A stretch of DNA of 64,000 bases. Source: Pholiota molesta (Eukaryota; Basidiomycota; Agaricomycetes; Agaricales; Strophariaceae). The notes below the pieces were generated by a model. The model did not search any database, was not told the DNA's origin, and worked only from the letters and a program-made list of their open reading frames with translations. This document shows positions 1-12,299 of the stretch, piece after piece (the first letter of the stretch is position 1; each line of letters begins with the position of its first letter). The DNA is taken from positions 1 to 64,000 of the forward strand of contig JACGCK010000076.1 in assembly GCA_014925825.1 (NCBI GenBank), written 5' to 3'. The position numbers and the translations under genes are program-made.

Positions 1-318
1 GGCCTGGTAATATCGCAAATAGCGAACGAGGCGTCGGAAGGGAAGAACACCGAACTCTTTGCGTCCCTTTAGAGTAAAGAGCCAACAGAGGGCGAGATAT
101 TTCGCGAGGAAGATCCTCATGCGCTCAGTGGAAATTTCACCCGTCGAGAACGAGGGCGTCTCAGCCGCATCACGGTCAGTCCCGAGATGAAAAGCAATGA
201 TGTTGCCATCGGCGTCCACGCGGTACGGTGTGGAGGCATTGTCGAGGGTCTCAGCCCACACCCTTTCCTTCAGAGGTGCATGAGTCCAGTCATAGGCTTC
301 AAGATAGCAGGACGACAT
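1..318 (-). CDS. Partial hypothetical protein, runs off left edge
   Basis: An open frame of 106 codons starts at an ATG at 318 and stays open to base 1, so only the N-terminus is in the window. I recognise no family. The visible part is mixed polar and hydrophobic, with an Arg/Tyr-rich helix-like stretch at its end (RRLVRYLRYYQ). Codon use and GC content match coding DNA of the next few kilobases. It is divergent from the TET/JBP-like relic that begins near 599 and may belong to the same element. The true start could differ if there is an upstream exon. Confidence is moderate that it is coding and nil for function. Confidence 0.4.
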   Translation of the reverse strand, partial: MSSCYLEAYDWTHAPLKERVWAETLDNASTPYRVDADGNIIAFHLGTDRDAAETPSFSTGEISTERMRIFLAKYLALCWLFTLKGRKEFGVLPFRRLVRYLRYYQA

Positions 319-598
319 GGCTGAGATGAGAACGGGGTGATGGTGCAACGGTAAAGGAGAAGATGGGCCAAATCTGCGATCAATCAAATTTTCTCACAAT
401 AATCTATTTTGGGTTGGCGATCGAGATCATCAGATAACATCCCCCCTCTCCCTTCCCCAACGCTTGTGGTTTCAACTTTGCGTCTATCATCATCATCATG
501 GACACCCTACGCGGCGTAGACTATGAAACCCGTGTCGTGATGAATTTGGAAAACGCAACGCGAATTAGTGGGTGAAAGGTCTTGTGGTTGAGCATGAT

Positions 599-1514
599 TG
601 TTAATTTTAATGGATTTTCCCCCACAGACCTCAATACTGCGGCCGATCTGGCATCCTCCAATGACACCCTCATTTTGGAGAGCGGCGGTATTTCAGCACG
701 CCGTGGTTTTTCCTAACGTCCTGAACACGGACGCAAGGGCAAGTAGTTATCATATGCCGATTCCTTGCCGACCGACCTTACCGAACGATCACAGGAATGG
801 GTTACCAACACGGTTCTCAATTATGTGGGGAAAGGATTTTTAGATGAGAGCGCGGATCATACCAGGGCAATTATGCGACCAACACTAAATTATTTGGATG
901 CCTCTACCTTTCGCATTCTAACCACGCCACTGGGCATCCAGTGAGTTTCTATGTTATTCTCTTCAACCGCCTTCTGACTCATATTCACTCATAGCACGAA
1001 CGTTCGACTCCCTCCGCCTCACTGGTCAGAGGGTGCGCGAATTTTGTGGAAGGGATGGACGTGTTGAGAGCTTTGGCTCCACTTTCCATATGCGCCAATT
1101 TTCTGATCGAGACCGTTGATAAGGACTGCCACTGGAGGATGGGGGAACTCCGAAACAATGATTAGGCGGTCAGCACATGTCCAAGCCATTTGCGCAGTGA
1201 GCCCCGCCCTCCATACCACTCTCGGCATCATCGTCAATCGGCGGAGCGGCCGGCACAAAGATACCAGGGATGCGAAAGAATGTTGGTCCGTGATGTTTGT
1301 TTTTGGAAACTTTGAGGGAGGCGAGGTCGTCCTCAGCTTGGATGGGAAAAGGAGGTCGTCACCCGGTTCCGTAGTGGAGATGCAATTGTCCTCAAGGCCC
1401 GCGACCTCTTCCACGAAATCAAGGTATGGGAGGGCCAATCAGGATGACTTAGTCTATTACTCGCATGATTCAGTTTGGGAGGAGTACAGGAGATACGCGG
1501 AACAGGAAATTTGA
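599..1514 (+). pseudogene. Broken TET/JBP-like 2OG-Fe(II) dioxygenase gene
   Basis: The pieces lie in different frames. An N-terminal piece starts near 599. A segment at about 777-950 (reads ...RAIMRPTLNYLDASTF...) ends at a plausible intron (gtgagt at 951, tag near 993). A short PPHWSEGARILWKGW piece follows at about 1013. The core at 1116-1340 has a VNR block followed by an H-x-D pair (RHKDTRD) and GGEVVL. A GDAIVLKARDLFHEI piece near 1360-1410 is one base out of frame, and the end DSVWEEY returns to the first frame. The order VNR / HxD / small strand / F-x-SGD / H-E fits the double-stranded beta-helix of fungal TET/JBP dioxygenases, which oxidise 5-methylcytosine and are often linked to transposons in basidiomycetes. 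At least two single-base shifts and an in-frame TAG and TGA mark it as decayed, although sequencing indels cannot be excluded. Confidence 0.45.
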
Positions 1515-1739
1515 GATGAAAGTTTTTTGTTTGTTTTTTTCTTCTCGATCGATCATATTTGTAATGAGTCTGTTTCTGCATATGAACATTGAGTTCGCGC
1601 CGTGCCCCTTTGCCTAACGATGACATCCCCCACCGTGAACAGCAACAAGAGAATGCGTACGTTGTCCGTGCCCAGGGGAGAAAGCGTTTCCGCAACTCCG
1701 GAAATGCGGCCGCAGGCCATCCACCTCCTTCCTTGCGGA

Positions 1740-2516
1740 TGGCGCCGCCATCGCCGCTATCTTCGCCACCGCCCCCGCATGGCCGCCAAAATTAAAACCT
1801 GCCGAAGAGGCATGATCATAGTTATCTTCAGTATTGATATGTGAACTGACCTGGTTCTAGATCGATGACGTCTTTAATGCGACTTCCAAACTAAACACTG
1901 GCTCCCAGAGCCAACTGCCTCGCCCAACACCTTTGGAAGAGGTAAAGTTCGTTTCAGATGACATGCGTATATTTCAACTTATCATTTTTAGATCCACGAT
2001 TTCAATGCGTGGGTTACACAGCATGCAAAAAAAGTTCCCCCCACCAAGTGCATCCCAAGAAGTAGGTCTCGCTACATAACCCCTCAGAAAATAACTCAGA
2101 TATCTTCAGATGGATAATTTCGTCACACCTCCGACCTCGCCGACAGCGCCGATGTCGCCGCTGCCTTCGCCACAGCCCCCGCATGGCCGCCAAAATTAAA
2201 ACCTGCCGAAGAGGCACGATCATAGTTATCTTCAGTATTCATATGTGAACTGACCTGGTTCTAGATCGACGACATCTTTAATGCGACTTCCAAACTAAAC
2301 ACTGGCTCCCAGAGCCAACTGCCTCGCCCAACACCTTTGGAAGAGGTAAAGTTCGTTTCAGATGACATGCGTATATTTCAACTTATCATTTTTAGATCCA
2401 CGATTTCAATGCGTGGGTTACACAGCATTCAAAAAAAAGTTCCCCCCAGCAAGTGCATCCCAAGAAGTAGGTCTCATTACATAACCCTCAGAAAATAACT
2501 CACATATCTTCAGAGT
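1740..2516 (+). repeat. 404-bp tandem duplication carrying exon-like segments
   Basis: About 350-400 bp beginning before the ATGGCCGCC at 1779 recur from 2183, an offset of 404 bp. Each copy has the same exon-intron look: a Pro/Ser-rich piece, a polypyrimidine-ctag acceptor, an IDDxFNATSKLN exon, a ~51-bp intron starting gtaaag, a short IHDFNAWVTQH exon, then a ~48-bp intron starting gtaggt. The second copy has one extra A in an A-run (8 instead of 7), which shifts its frame. The copies differ at few positions, so the duplication is young relative to the decay around it. It lies just upstream of the Ulp1-like gene and probably represents its duplicated N-terminal exons. Confidence 0.7.
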
Positions 2517-2682
2517 GATAATTTCGTCAACGATTTACATGACTTCAACTTTTCCTCTCCGATCAAAGGGAGAAGTCCAATGGAGGGAGTGTGGTGCCCG
2601 TCCAAAGAGGTAAGCAGGGCCTTTAATTTGTCTTAAAAATCTGCCTCAATGCCGCCGAGTAGATAAAGGATTTCATCCGGCC

Positions 2683-3766
2683 ATGGTTCATCCAGATGAC
2701 TTGGAAGACATAGAGGACAAGATAGTCGACATACCAGAAAGTGACGAACCAGAGGGAAGCGAAGATGAGTATGTTCCATTCCAGCGTGAGCCCGACATCA
2801 TTCCTCCACTCCCTCCTTTGGAAGTGGAGCTTCCTATGGTCGAACAAGAAATGGTGACACCAGACGACATGGATCGTGAGTGGCTCCCGAAATCAACTTG
2901 TTCCCATTTAACTTGGTATCATAGGAAAAATTATGTCTATATTCGAAATATGGATGCCAGAACTCACCCACTACGACTCACTCGCTCCCAATACTTGGCT
3001 GGATTACTCGGTGGTCAACTTCATTCTCATGAAGACCTACTACTGTCGCTATCCAACGTCTCTGTCACCTATCTGGACACTTACGCACTTCAGCTCTGGG
3101 ACATCGAGCCCCAGATGCGCTGGCGTATTAACACCTATGCTATCCCTCACTTCAGGAAAAGGTATTTTTTACCGCTAGAAGGTCCTTGTCCTCTCCAACC
3201 CAAGTTCTTCGTCATCCGTGAAAACGAAAATCACTTTTTCACCGTCTATATGGATCACGAACACAAGTCCGTCACAGTCTTTGGGAGAACCAGCCGTCAA
3301 GGACGAGATCAATGGGAGGATTGGAACGGGCCCCAGATATACCACCACATTTGTCTGCTCCATGACTGGACTTTGGTTCCTCCAGAAGACGTCAATGTCG
3401 TCTCTATCCCTTGGAAGATGAACGGGGTCGATTGCGGTCCCATAGCCATTCTGGTGGGACAGTACCTCCTCGCAGAAGGTTCACACAAGCCGCACCTCAC
3501 ACCTTGCGCTATCAGGCGGAATCTTGTCATCACATCACCCGTCTCCGTCTTTTTAATTCTCTCAGGACTTGGATACGCGATTCCATCGAAAACTACACCT
3601 ATCTTCGCGACACACCTCCCGACGAATGGCGCGCGTTGGCGATGGGCGCCGTCGACATGAATTTTGCACCGCTCAGTGCCACTCTTTTGCAGGAGCACAG
3701 AGACTTACAATCCCAACAGTCAACCCTCCTCGAAAATCTCAACACCGAGATGTCGGCATGTTCTAG
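2683..3766 (+). pseudogene. Ulp1-like (C48) cysteine protease, frameshifted
   Basis: The first ~60 codons are acidic (DDLEDIEDK, EGSEDE). After a likely 49-bp intron (gtgagt at 2875 to tag near 2923) the frame reads LAPNTWLDYSVVNFIL, the usual start of a Ulp1 domain. The next part, from about 3050, is in another frame: TYALQLWDIEPQMRW, then NENHFFTVYMDHEHK with the catalytic His and a downstream acidic partner, then NGVDCGPIAI with the catalytic Cys near 3435. After about 3500 coding sense moves to a third frame (LRLFNSLRTWIRDSI) and stops near 3766. Ulp1 proteases cleave SUMO-like conjugates, and TE-encoded versions are common in basidiomycetes. All three catalytic elements are visible, but at least two frame changes not explained by GT-AG introns suggest a decayed copy. 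Upstream exons probably lie within 1580-2680. Confidence 0.6.
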
Positions 3767-6700
3767 ATGCATGAAAATCACCCGCGCTCTGGCGACGCCG
3801 CCTGTCGCCGCTCTGGCGACGCCCCTGCCGCCTCTGCGTGGCCGCTGCAACCTTCCCCAATTCCGCCGCTTCATCCCGATGAGGCGCCGGAAGATCAGCC
3901 TGTATCCCGAAACACTCATGGAGACATCACCGAAAATGACGAAGTAGATGGGTCTCCTATGGTCGATGAGGCGGTGGAAATGGCAGCCAACTTGGACTTG
4001 GCGCGTACCAGGAGACTTCACATGGTCAAGATCAATTGGAACGAGATGAGCATCGAGCGTAGAAGACGTACCGCAAGGCCTTGCGATCTGCCCATTCCCT
4101 CCAGGCCTCTTTGGCCTAGTCACGATCCCACGTACGACTCATACTATGGGGGACCAACCCAAGAGGATTTGCATGCCTTTGAAGATCCCCAACACGCTTT
4201 CCCCCTCTATGACCCTCTCCTTTCCTCCATCTATATCAAAAGTCCATGGACATATTTTCGCGACTATGGACACCGTCTCTTGCGCAGGTTCGGCCATGCC
4301 TATTACATGGGGCCTCCTATGCTCTTGGAGAACCATATCATGCCGCTCGTTCCCGAATTCTCCATCGAAAATTCCAAAGTTCACTTTCGAAAGATGCATC
4401 TCGACCCTAGGCCTATGGGGCGAACAGGAATTCCTCAGCTCCGCATGGTGTCCTCTACCGACGTCGAAATTCTGGGAGCAACAGAAATGCTACAGCGTGT
4501 GGAACCCGCCTCCGAGGGACAAGATCCCAATCCCAACACACTCATCTCCTACTTCTTGCGTGGTAAAAATGAGGCAGGGGATTACATCTGCCTCGACCTC
4601 GAACGCGACGCCGTAGACAGCTCCGAATTCGAAATTCACATGGCCATGGACATCGACAGCTTCGTCTGGGTAACGGACAAGGTCCATGTCGCAGCCCCCG
4701 TGGGTCTGATGGTCACTCCTTCTCTGCGAAACAACTCGGGTATCAAAAAACATAACCATGTCTACGCCGAAATTCTCGAACCCCCCTACGACTACGAGGT
4801 CCTGTTTCCTTCCAAAAAAGAGTGGATGGAACGCCGAATCCCCTTGTCCAATATTCCTCATACCCTATTCACCAAAATCACCGAGGGGAATAGCCCAATT
4901 TACTGCTACATATTCTTTCCGAGGATGATTCACCGGAACGAGTACACGGGAAGGCGGCAAACAGATCTGCCGATGGAGGTCCTTATCTGGTTCTGGAACA
5001 ACGTCGTCTTGCCCGCACTCCATACCGTCGTCAACTTGACGTCCCGCGACCCCTTCTACGAATACACAGTGGAGGAGTACATCCGAAAACGCGCAGGCAA
5101 GAAGGCAGGGAAGAACGATTCCCTCTACTCTGGTTTTTCAAAACAGGTCGATCCCAATACCTTTGACGCATTGCAGAAAAAGATGCGCGACATTCTCGAC
5201 TCCTTCGACGACACTCAGAAAATGGACCGCTTCAAATCCTTCTTCTTCGTGGTCGAATGCAAGGGCTTCAAACTCAACGTCATTTCCCATAACGGTCCAT
5301 CGGTCATGAATAATCTAAAACATAACGTACCTCAGATGGACTGGGATTATGTTCTCGACCGCCGAAACGGTGAAGTCCACATGGACGTCGGTTTCACATA
5401 CCAACCTCAGCGACGAAAGATGGACGACTCAACCACCTCTGGACTCACCGGTTTGTGGAGAATGGATTACTTGGAGGAATCGTTCGCAAAGGCCGGCTTC
5501 AAAGCGGGGAACGCCCACCACCTCAATACCTTGCCCTGCTTCGGCGCGTTGCAGGCAGAGATGACCGTCGAGCGTTCCCGAAGGACACATATTCTCCATC
5601 GCTCCGCCTACAACCTCGTTTATGAGGCTGTTCGCAAGAAGGACAACTTGCCTTGGTTCTGTGGAGATGGCGACGCCTACAACCTCAACGAAGCTTTCCT
5701 CACCGCATGCGAAGAAAAGCATAAGCAGTATAGCAATCGTGGTGAGAGGTCGTATGGCGTTCGGGATGAGTACCGAGTCAGCGGCATGGCCGCGATCGAA
5801 ATACTGGAATCGGCTCAGGATGTTGTAAGTCTTTCTAATTATTTATATTCACTCTAGAGAAATTCACATAATATTCAAGTTGGAACGCTTCAACACCTCG
5901 GAAGGCGTCCTCTGGATTCCTACCGAAGTCTGGTTCAACTTCTCCGCCGCGCGTTTAAAGGCCATCGAAATCGCCACCATGCATTTGTACCAAAAGTCCC
6001 CCGACAACAAGGGCATCATCGTCGGTCTCTTCATGCATCTCGTCCGCAGCATCGAATCCACTCCATCAGAGGTCCCCACTTACGTGCGCCACACACTAGC
6101 AGCATTGTTGATGCGCGCAACAACGGCCACCTATGGAATGATGTTTCTCCATGACCTCAATCTCACTGAGGATGCATCAGAAACACTCCCTGGTATCCAA
6201 CAGGTCGATGACCGCTATATACGCGAGGCATTGGAACTCGTCCCAAGGAGAAGGCCCAAACAATTCGTCGAACGTCCCCGCATCACAGTCGAATACCCAC
6301 TCGGAGAGTCCCCCACTTGGATCCAAGTCAAGGACACCTTGAAGAAACAACCCCTTCGCATTATCCGTCCCTGGGTCAGACCCATGGCGATTATCCACAT
6401 TCCCACCGCCGCCGGTATCCTCTTCGTCCACTTCACCCGTTCCATTTGGATCTCCATTAAATCAGACTGGACAGAAGGCCTCGAGAACGACCTGCGATCC
6501 GTGGAGAACTTGGATAGCGCGATGATGTTCTGGAGTGCCGAAAACGTCGTCGACACTCTCAAATCAGTCTCCTTCAGCATTAATCGGTGCGGAATCAAAG
6601 GGGCCGTCAGAGGTAGCCAAGATGCAAAATCATTCAGAGAACGTACCTGGATTTACTTCCCAGACAACAACGGCGTCCTTCCACCAAGAGGTTCCAAGTG

Positions 6701-7234
6701 GGTTCCTTTTTTTGCGGATAGGGTGGGCTACATCAAAAGATTCCACGACATGCTCGCAACAATGGCACAAGAGGAAGAGAGGATAAATCTCAAGAATGGC
6801 TTGGAGGATATTTTCGGAGAGCTACAGTGTCTTCCAGACTCTGAAGCATTCACGAAAAACAAGGAGGGAAAGACTTGGTGTCGCGCTTCTGGAGAAGACG
6901 CCATCTCGATTCTTATCAACGTCCGACACATGCGCTTCAGGCAAATCGGGAGGACGGCGAGACCAGAGATGGGCCAAGAAGAGCCCACGTCACCAGAGCC
7001 ATCAAGGACGTCCTGTCCGAGTTGTTCAAGCTTTATGGACTAGCGGAAGAGGCCAAGCAGCTTCAACAGAAAAGGTGGAGGGCGAAAAGGAAAGAGGAAA
7101 TCAAGAAGAAAACCACCAGGGCGAAGAACAAGAGAAAACCACCCAAGAGAAAGCGGGTCGAAGTGTCGGAGGAAGAGGAGGAGGAGGAGGAGGAGGAGGA
7201 AAGTGATGGAAGTGGGGGTAGTGGTAGTGATTAA
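3767..7234 (+). CDS. Large unrecognised protein, acidic C-terminal tail
   Basis: A frame open from 3767 to 5825 is joined by a clear phase-0 intron (gtaagt at 5826, aag ending 5879) to a second long frame from 5880. An in-frame TAG lies directly before the first ATG, so the gene may once have been fused to the Ulp1-like frame upstream. The protein (about 1100 residues) has a proline-rich N-terminus, then a mixed alpha/beta body with no motif I recognise. Near 6930-6975 coding sense moves one base, leading to a helical, very basic stretch (RWRAKRKEEIKKK) and a tail of eleven consecutive Glu followed by Ser/Gly/Asp. The basic-then-acidic end suggests a nuclear or nucleic-acid-associated role, but that is inference. 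Long open frames argue that it was recently functional; the final frameshift could be decay or a sequencing indel. Confidence 0.55.
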
Positions 7235-10200
7235 GTAGTAATTTTACTTGTTTTCAATTTTCGCCGCACATGGCAGCTTGCCGACCTTTTCCCGCCGCGC
7301 GTCGCCAAATATAGACCGAGAGTGCATGGCGAATCGTGATCGGCCCGCCTTGCCAAATATAGACTTGGCGCACGTGGCGAAAAGTATGGCTTAGCACTTT
7401 CCGCTGCCGGTGATCGGGCCGCCAGACAGTGCACTCTGCACATACAAGTACCTCATCGCAAATACACCTTGCCGCATTTACTGTGATAAGTCAGCACACA
7501 ACATTTCCAAAAATTGTCTTACCACTCTGGTCACGTCAGCTGTCGGCGACATGTCGCCGCATTTTCGCCGCTTTCCCGGCGCGCCCGCTACCTTCTCCTT
7601 GTCGGGACTACATCCAGTGACCCAAATAAGAATGGAGTGAGTTCCCCTAATCTAGTTAATTATAATGTAATCATTATTCAGCATACAAACCACTCGCCGA
7701 TGTTCCCGACAACTCTCCCGCCAGGTCGTCTCCTCCCCCTGCCCTAGAATACTCAGGACACATCAGGGAGCTCCAAAACGGATACCAATAGGTTCCCCCA
7801 ATATACCTGGTGATGGAAAACCAGTTTTGGAACCCCCAACATGCTTCCTGAATATCTTTAGACTAGATCAGTACACACCCTCCGCCCCCCCACCCAAAGA
7901 TATTCAGGGTGGCCTCCTCACCCACAAAACCTACTTTTCCTTAGTCTACGAGGTCATACGAGTCTGTTGATACCAAATTTTACATTGACGGCCCATTCCT
8001 GAATATCTTGCATATACCCCTCCTCCTCCCCCACCCCCTGCCATATCTCGAGAACGGGACCGCCGATCTCGCTCATTTTTGGCATGGGACATCCTTATCA
8101 CATCCCTAATCGATCCAAATGGTCAAAACTGAAAAATTTCTTCCGACCAAAACTACCTACTACTTTACAGCTACTACTAATGCTTTACCATCGAGTATCA
8201 TGTCTTCCAGGCATCATTCAGCCAGAGCGCAGATGCTGGGATATCGAGCAGCGCTGGGGCGCCGATGAGTAAACGGCCGACGTGGTAATTAGATGGCAAG
8301 GTGGGAATCGACACTCGCTTCGGCTCTCGGAACGTCCTGAGTTCCGTCGGTCCTCATTGGTGCGCGCGCTCCGCGCCGACGGCTGAATGCCATCCCTTCC
8401 ATTTATCAGGTCTTCGCAATGCTCATTCACTCCAATTCATAATGATGAGTAAGATATGAATGTAAAGGTAAGTTGAAGCCTTCGATCAATGCAGTTTTCA
8501 TTACATTTATCATTAGAATTGTAAGTTATCAGCCTTGACAGGCCCAGCATAAAGGCCGCACAGCATATGCCACACGATAGTTATCGCTCTCCAATCCACA
8601 TACATGCATGGATCGAGCGCTGATTTCAAATGGCACTCACAGTGGAGATGATACGCTTCCGAAGCATTATAATTAAATTTATCGCTACACGTAGGTAATA
8701 CCATTCAACTTCATGGAACCACAGCTCCCATTTCGTGATGCGCAATGCGCGCAACACTCTTCCAAATGTAAATCTTCAGGAAAAGATACTTGAACTTCTC
8801 ATAAAAAATCCGCAGCCCCTTGCCAGTCAATAGCCGTACTTTTGCCTATAACTTAAATTAAACTTTCCGGACGCGCTCGCCATGGACATTGCATGGACGA
8901 GCGCTAGCGCCAGCACGACGTGTCAAATTTTGACTGATTACCTACCAGGTACGAAATCCGGAGGCGGGGCAGGATTTCGGATGCTCAATGGCTGAATACC
9001 GCATATTCGTATGCAGGTGAAATATCGTTCAAAAAAATAGAAAGCGAATTTCTTCATTACAAGTGGCGCAGTGAGCCATAGAGGACGTGCAAAGAGGTCG
9101 ATCAATCATGAAAGCGCACTTCCAAAGACAACTGTAGCAAACACGATGACTAGAAGCCCGAGGAACTGTCTGCGACGAATGTACACAAAAATGTGGAGGC
9201 GGAGACGATGCCAGAAATGACATGACGCACTCAACAACATATCGTCTCCGAGTATCTGGGCCGAGCCAGATATTCAGGCAGATGTTCCCAGCGCCACTGG
9301 GCATTTTCGAAGGGGAAGCACTAGTAGCCAGCGCGCACTTGGCATTCAGAAAGTTTTCATACCAATACCAACAATTGATATACGTGCGCTAGATAATACG
9401 TCTGAGCTTGAACGAAAATGGAAATTGCTTGACGGATAACTCACTTGCATGAATATGCTTCTGCTTCGGATGCACACTGTCAGTATTCAATTCAAGTCCA
9501 GGAAGAGAGCTAGTAACGACAGAAAACATAATACTGCGTGGTCGACGTGCTACGAGAACACTCAAGCATCAAGCATGGCAATTCCATCGCACTCAGTACC
9601 ATCAATATACTCGTGAATCCTGCAAGTGACGGAAAGTTAGCGTACCCACGTACGCTGGGGCGTACACGAGCAAATATAGGACCTGAAGGGGGCGTTAGTG
9701 TGCTATGTTGTAATAGAATATGATACAGGAACAAAGCTTTGAGTGCGAGACAGCGGGAGTAGCGCGAATACGTGTCGAGCTTCTGTTCCTTCGTTGAATC
9801 AGAAATAAGCCGAGGCAGAGACGGCGTACGCCAGAGAAGAACTATACCTTCGAGACCATTCAATCAGACCCGTCATCTACAATACGAGGTGTGTATGGGA
9901 TAAGGCTTCGGTTCCAGACTTGAAAAGTGTACAAACGATTGTCGGCGCGCACGCTGAGAGCTTGCTAGGTCATCGGAAAAGTTAAGCATGTTATTCTGAG
10001 TCAGAGTGGGGAACACATTTACGATATGCTGAACAAACGAGCGTGGTACCTGGAAGACCTGCTTGAATTTCGGAGAAGACGTGGCGAGGTGAGGTACGCA
10101 TCGAGCGGTTTAATCGATTGCATCATAGGGGTGCTTGAGGTCGGTGTCGAGAGGCTTGTGGAAGAAGAGGAAGGTGTGGTTGTTGGGGGCTGAGTTGAAG

Positions 10201-11549
10201 AGTGTGGATGGCGACATGGGTCGGTTGAGGGTCGGAGGGCAAAGATAAAGGCGACTGAGGTGGCCGCGCACAGCGCTGCTGTCGGCGAGCAATGCACGCT
10301 ACGTCTTTCATAAATCAAGATCCAAACGGAAATAGTTAGAAACTCGTTGCTTACATGGAATTTACAGCTTAGCGAAAAGCACGTCCCCCTCGTTGACGAG
10401 ACCCACTCAACAATCGCCAGCCCAAGAACAAACTGCTTTCCCGCCAGCGGTGATAAACTACCATGTCCCTTCCGCGCCGGTGGCTCGCTCCAACCGCCAT
10501 ACCCACCGGACGCTCCGCGCGTCAATCCCAGCACCCTATCCTCGCCCCCGTATTCTCCATGGCGAACTGGGTCAAAACCATCTGCACCGACCGCGTCCGT
10601 GTACTTCGTCGTGCTCGTCGTTCACGCAGCCCGCGCGCAGAACGCGGAGATTGACGTCGTGCAATAGAGCCTTGGCGATGCCCGCGAGCCGCCTTGCAAG
10701 CTCGTGCGTCGGAGTAGGACGAGCCCTCGGGCGTTCGGCGCACGCTGCAATTGCGAGGGCGTCTGAGCCCGGGATGGGAAGATGGCGCGTTGGATATAGA
10801 TTGGGCATGCTCTACGAGGGCGACGAACGTGTTGGCTGGCCGAAAAGGGAGGAGCTATGGATGGCTTTGGATGAGAGGTAGCGTGAAGGAGGGAGTTTGG
10901 GTGTGGGCTCGATTGGAGTTGGGCGTAAACATCTTCTTGAGGGCGGAAACGAAGCCCGGAAGGAGAGGTGAGGCTTGGGTGAGACGAAGAGCCTAGAGGA
11001 AGGGGAGTCGGCGTCGCAGACGATTTTGGATGTGTCGTTGCCTTGAATCGGGTTCGAGGAGGCGAGGGTGTAGGGATCCGGGGGCATAGAAGAATTCGTC
11101 GGCGGCTTAGGTGGCATCGTGTGCGCCTTCCTCGATTTCTCTGACTTCCTCTCGTCCGCTTTCAAAAGTCGTAGGCATATCCGTATCCGATCGAATGCTG
11201 TGTGGGAAGAAGAGAGATAGAGGATGCGCCTGCTACGACAACTTGAGGTTTGGCACGATGGGTTTGCCGTGATTCTGGGTTGGGGCGGTTGGAAGGTAGG
11301 AATTGGGAGGAATGGCGAACGTGACGGGGTCCAAAGCCACTCTGCCGTGGGTCGTATCTCTCTCAAGCGCTGATTTTCAAGTTGGATAAAGGTGTGTCGG
11401 AGTGAATGATGACTCTGGGACGACCGGACGTGGCGCGGCGGAACCAAGGTTGTTAGGAGGCGCGCCCAGGCAGTTTGAATGATATCATTTCTCATCATAT
11501 ACCTGCCCCGCGTTCCTCCACGCAATGGTCCTGTAGAAAAGTGCTCCAT
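7235..11549. other. No supported gene; short repeats
   Basis: I see no convincing gene in these 4.3 kb. Near 7303-7377 a short motif (GCCAAATATAGAC) occurs twice about 50 bp apart within GC-rich DNA, just after the end of the large protein gene; it could belong to the end of that element. At 7740-8060 the sequence is C-rich on + with recurring 'gaatatctt' words. Open frames at 9029-9304, 9510-9863 and 10812-11549 on the minus strand have compositions expected of chance frames and no domain I recognise. Confidence 0.5.
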
Positions 11550-11849
11550 GACGAGTACTTTCGCTGGTCGAGCTGGTGCCTGATTTGCTGCTAGCGGAGG
11601 TGCGTCGGTATGTTAGTCGGTATGGCTGCGTTTGGGTGCTGGTGTCCGTCCTGACAGAGTTATCTTATCGCATGTAAGCTCGGTTCAAAGGCCAAACTCC
11701 TTTTTTGCCCCTTCATCGCTTTCACGGAGGGCTGTCATCTGCTATCATATGATGAATGTGAGACTGGATTCGAGGTGTATGTACTACCAACATACCGAAT
11801 CGGTTCTCCAACAGGATAGCGGTGGTGCGCAATGAGTCTCTTCTGCTAT

Positions 11850-12290
11850 ATTCCTGCGCGCAATAAGTTTGTTACAGGTATTATGAGAGGAGGAAGGACT
11901 GACGCTGCCTTTGTCGTCGTCGTCGTCGTCGGCGACTTGGAGGAAAATGTCGACGAGCAACGACCACGTGACTTACGCGTTCTGGAATCTGGCAGTGGAT
12001 CAACGTCAACTCGGACCGACGGATTTTTGAACTTCACGCGTCCACCACGATCTACCATGACCCTACCAAACCCACTCGCTCTGTGCCATCATCGCTAACC
12101 ATGAGCAGGGCTCCTATTGACGTCCTACAAGCAGTAGGACACTTTACCTACGCCCCAACGCGACATGGTACGCACCAGTGCATGCCGCGACCGCCGCCAT
12201 CGACGACGACGACGCCGACATTTTCAAAATGCCATGGACGCCTGGTTTTCGCCCTTCATGAGGCACTGTGTTCTTTACGAGATGAAGTTT
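11850..12290. other. GC-rich DNA with GTC microsatellite
   Basis: A run of seven GTC triplets lies near 11911-11931, in low-complexity GC-rich sequence. A second triplet cluster (gac/gcc) lies near 12191-12214. No gene is supported here. It leads into the degenerate locus that begins near 12300. Confidence 0.4.
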
Positions 12291-12299
12291 TGGGCACGG

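Noticed and set aside
10812..11549. 245-codon frame on the minus strand
   Set aside because: Composition is Ser/Pro/Arg-rich as expected from GC-rich non-coding DNA; no domain and no codon bias.
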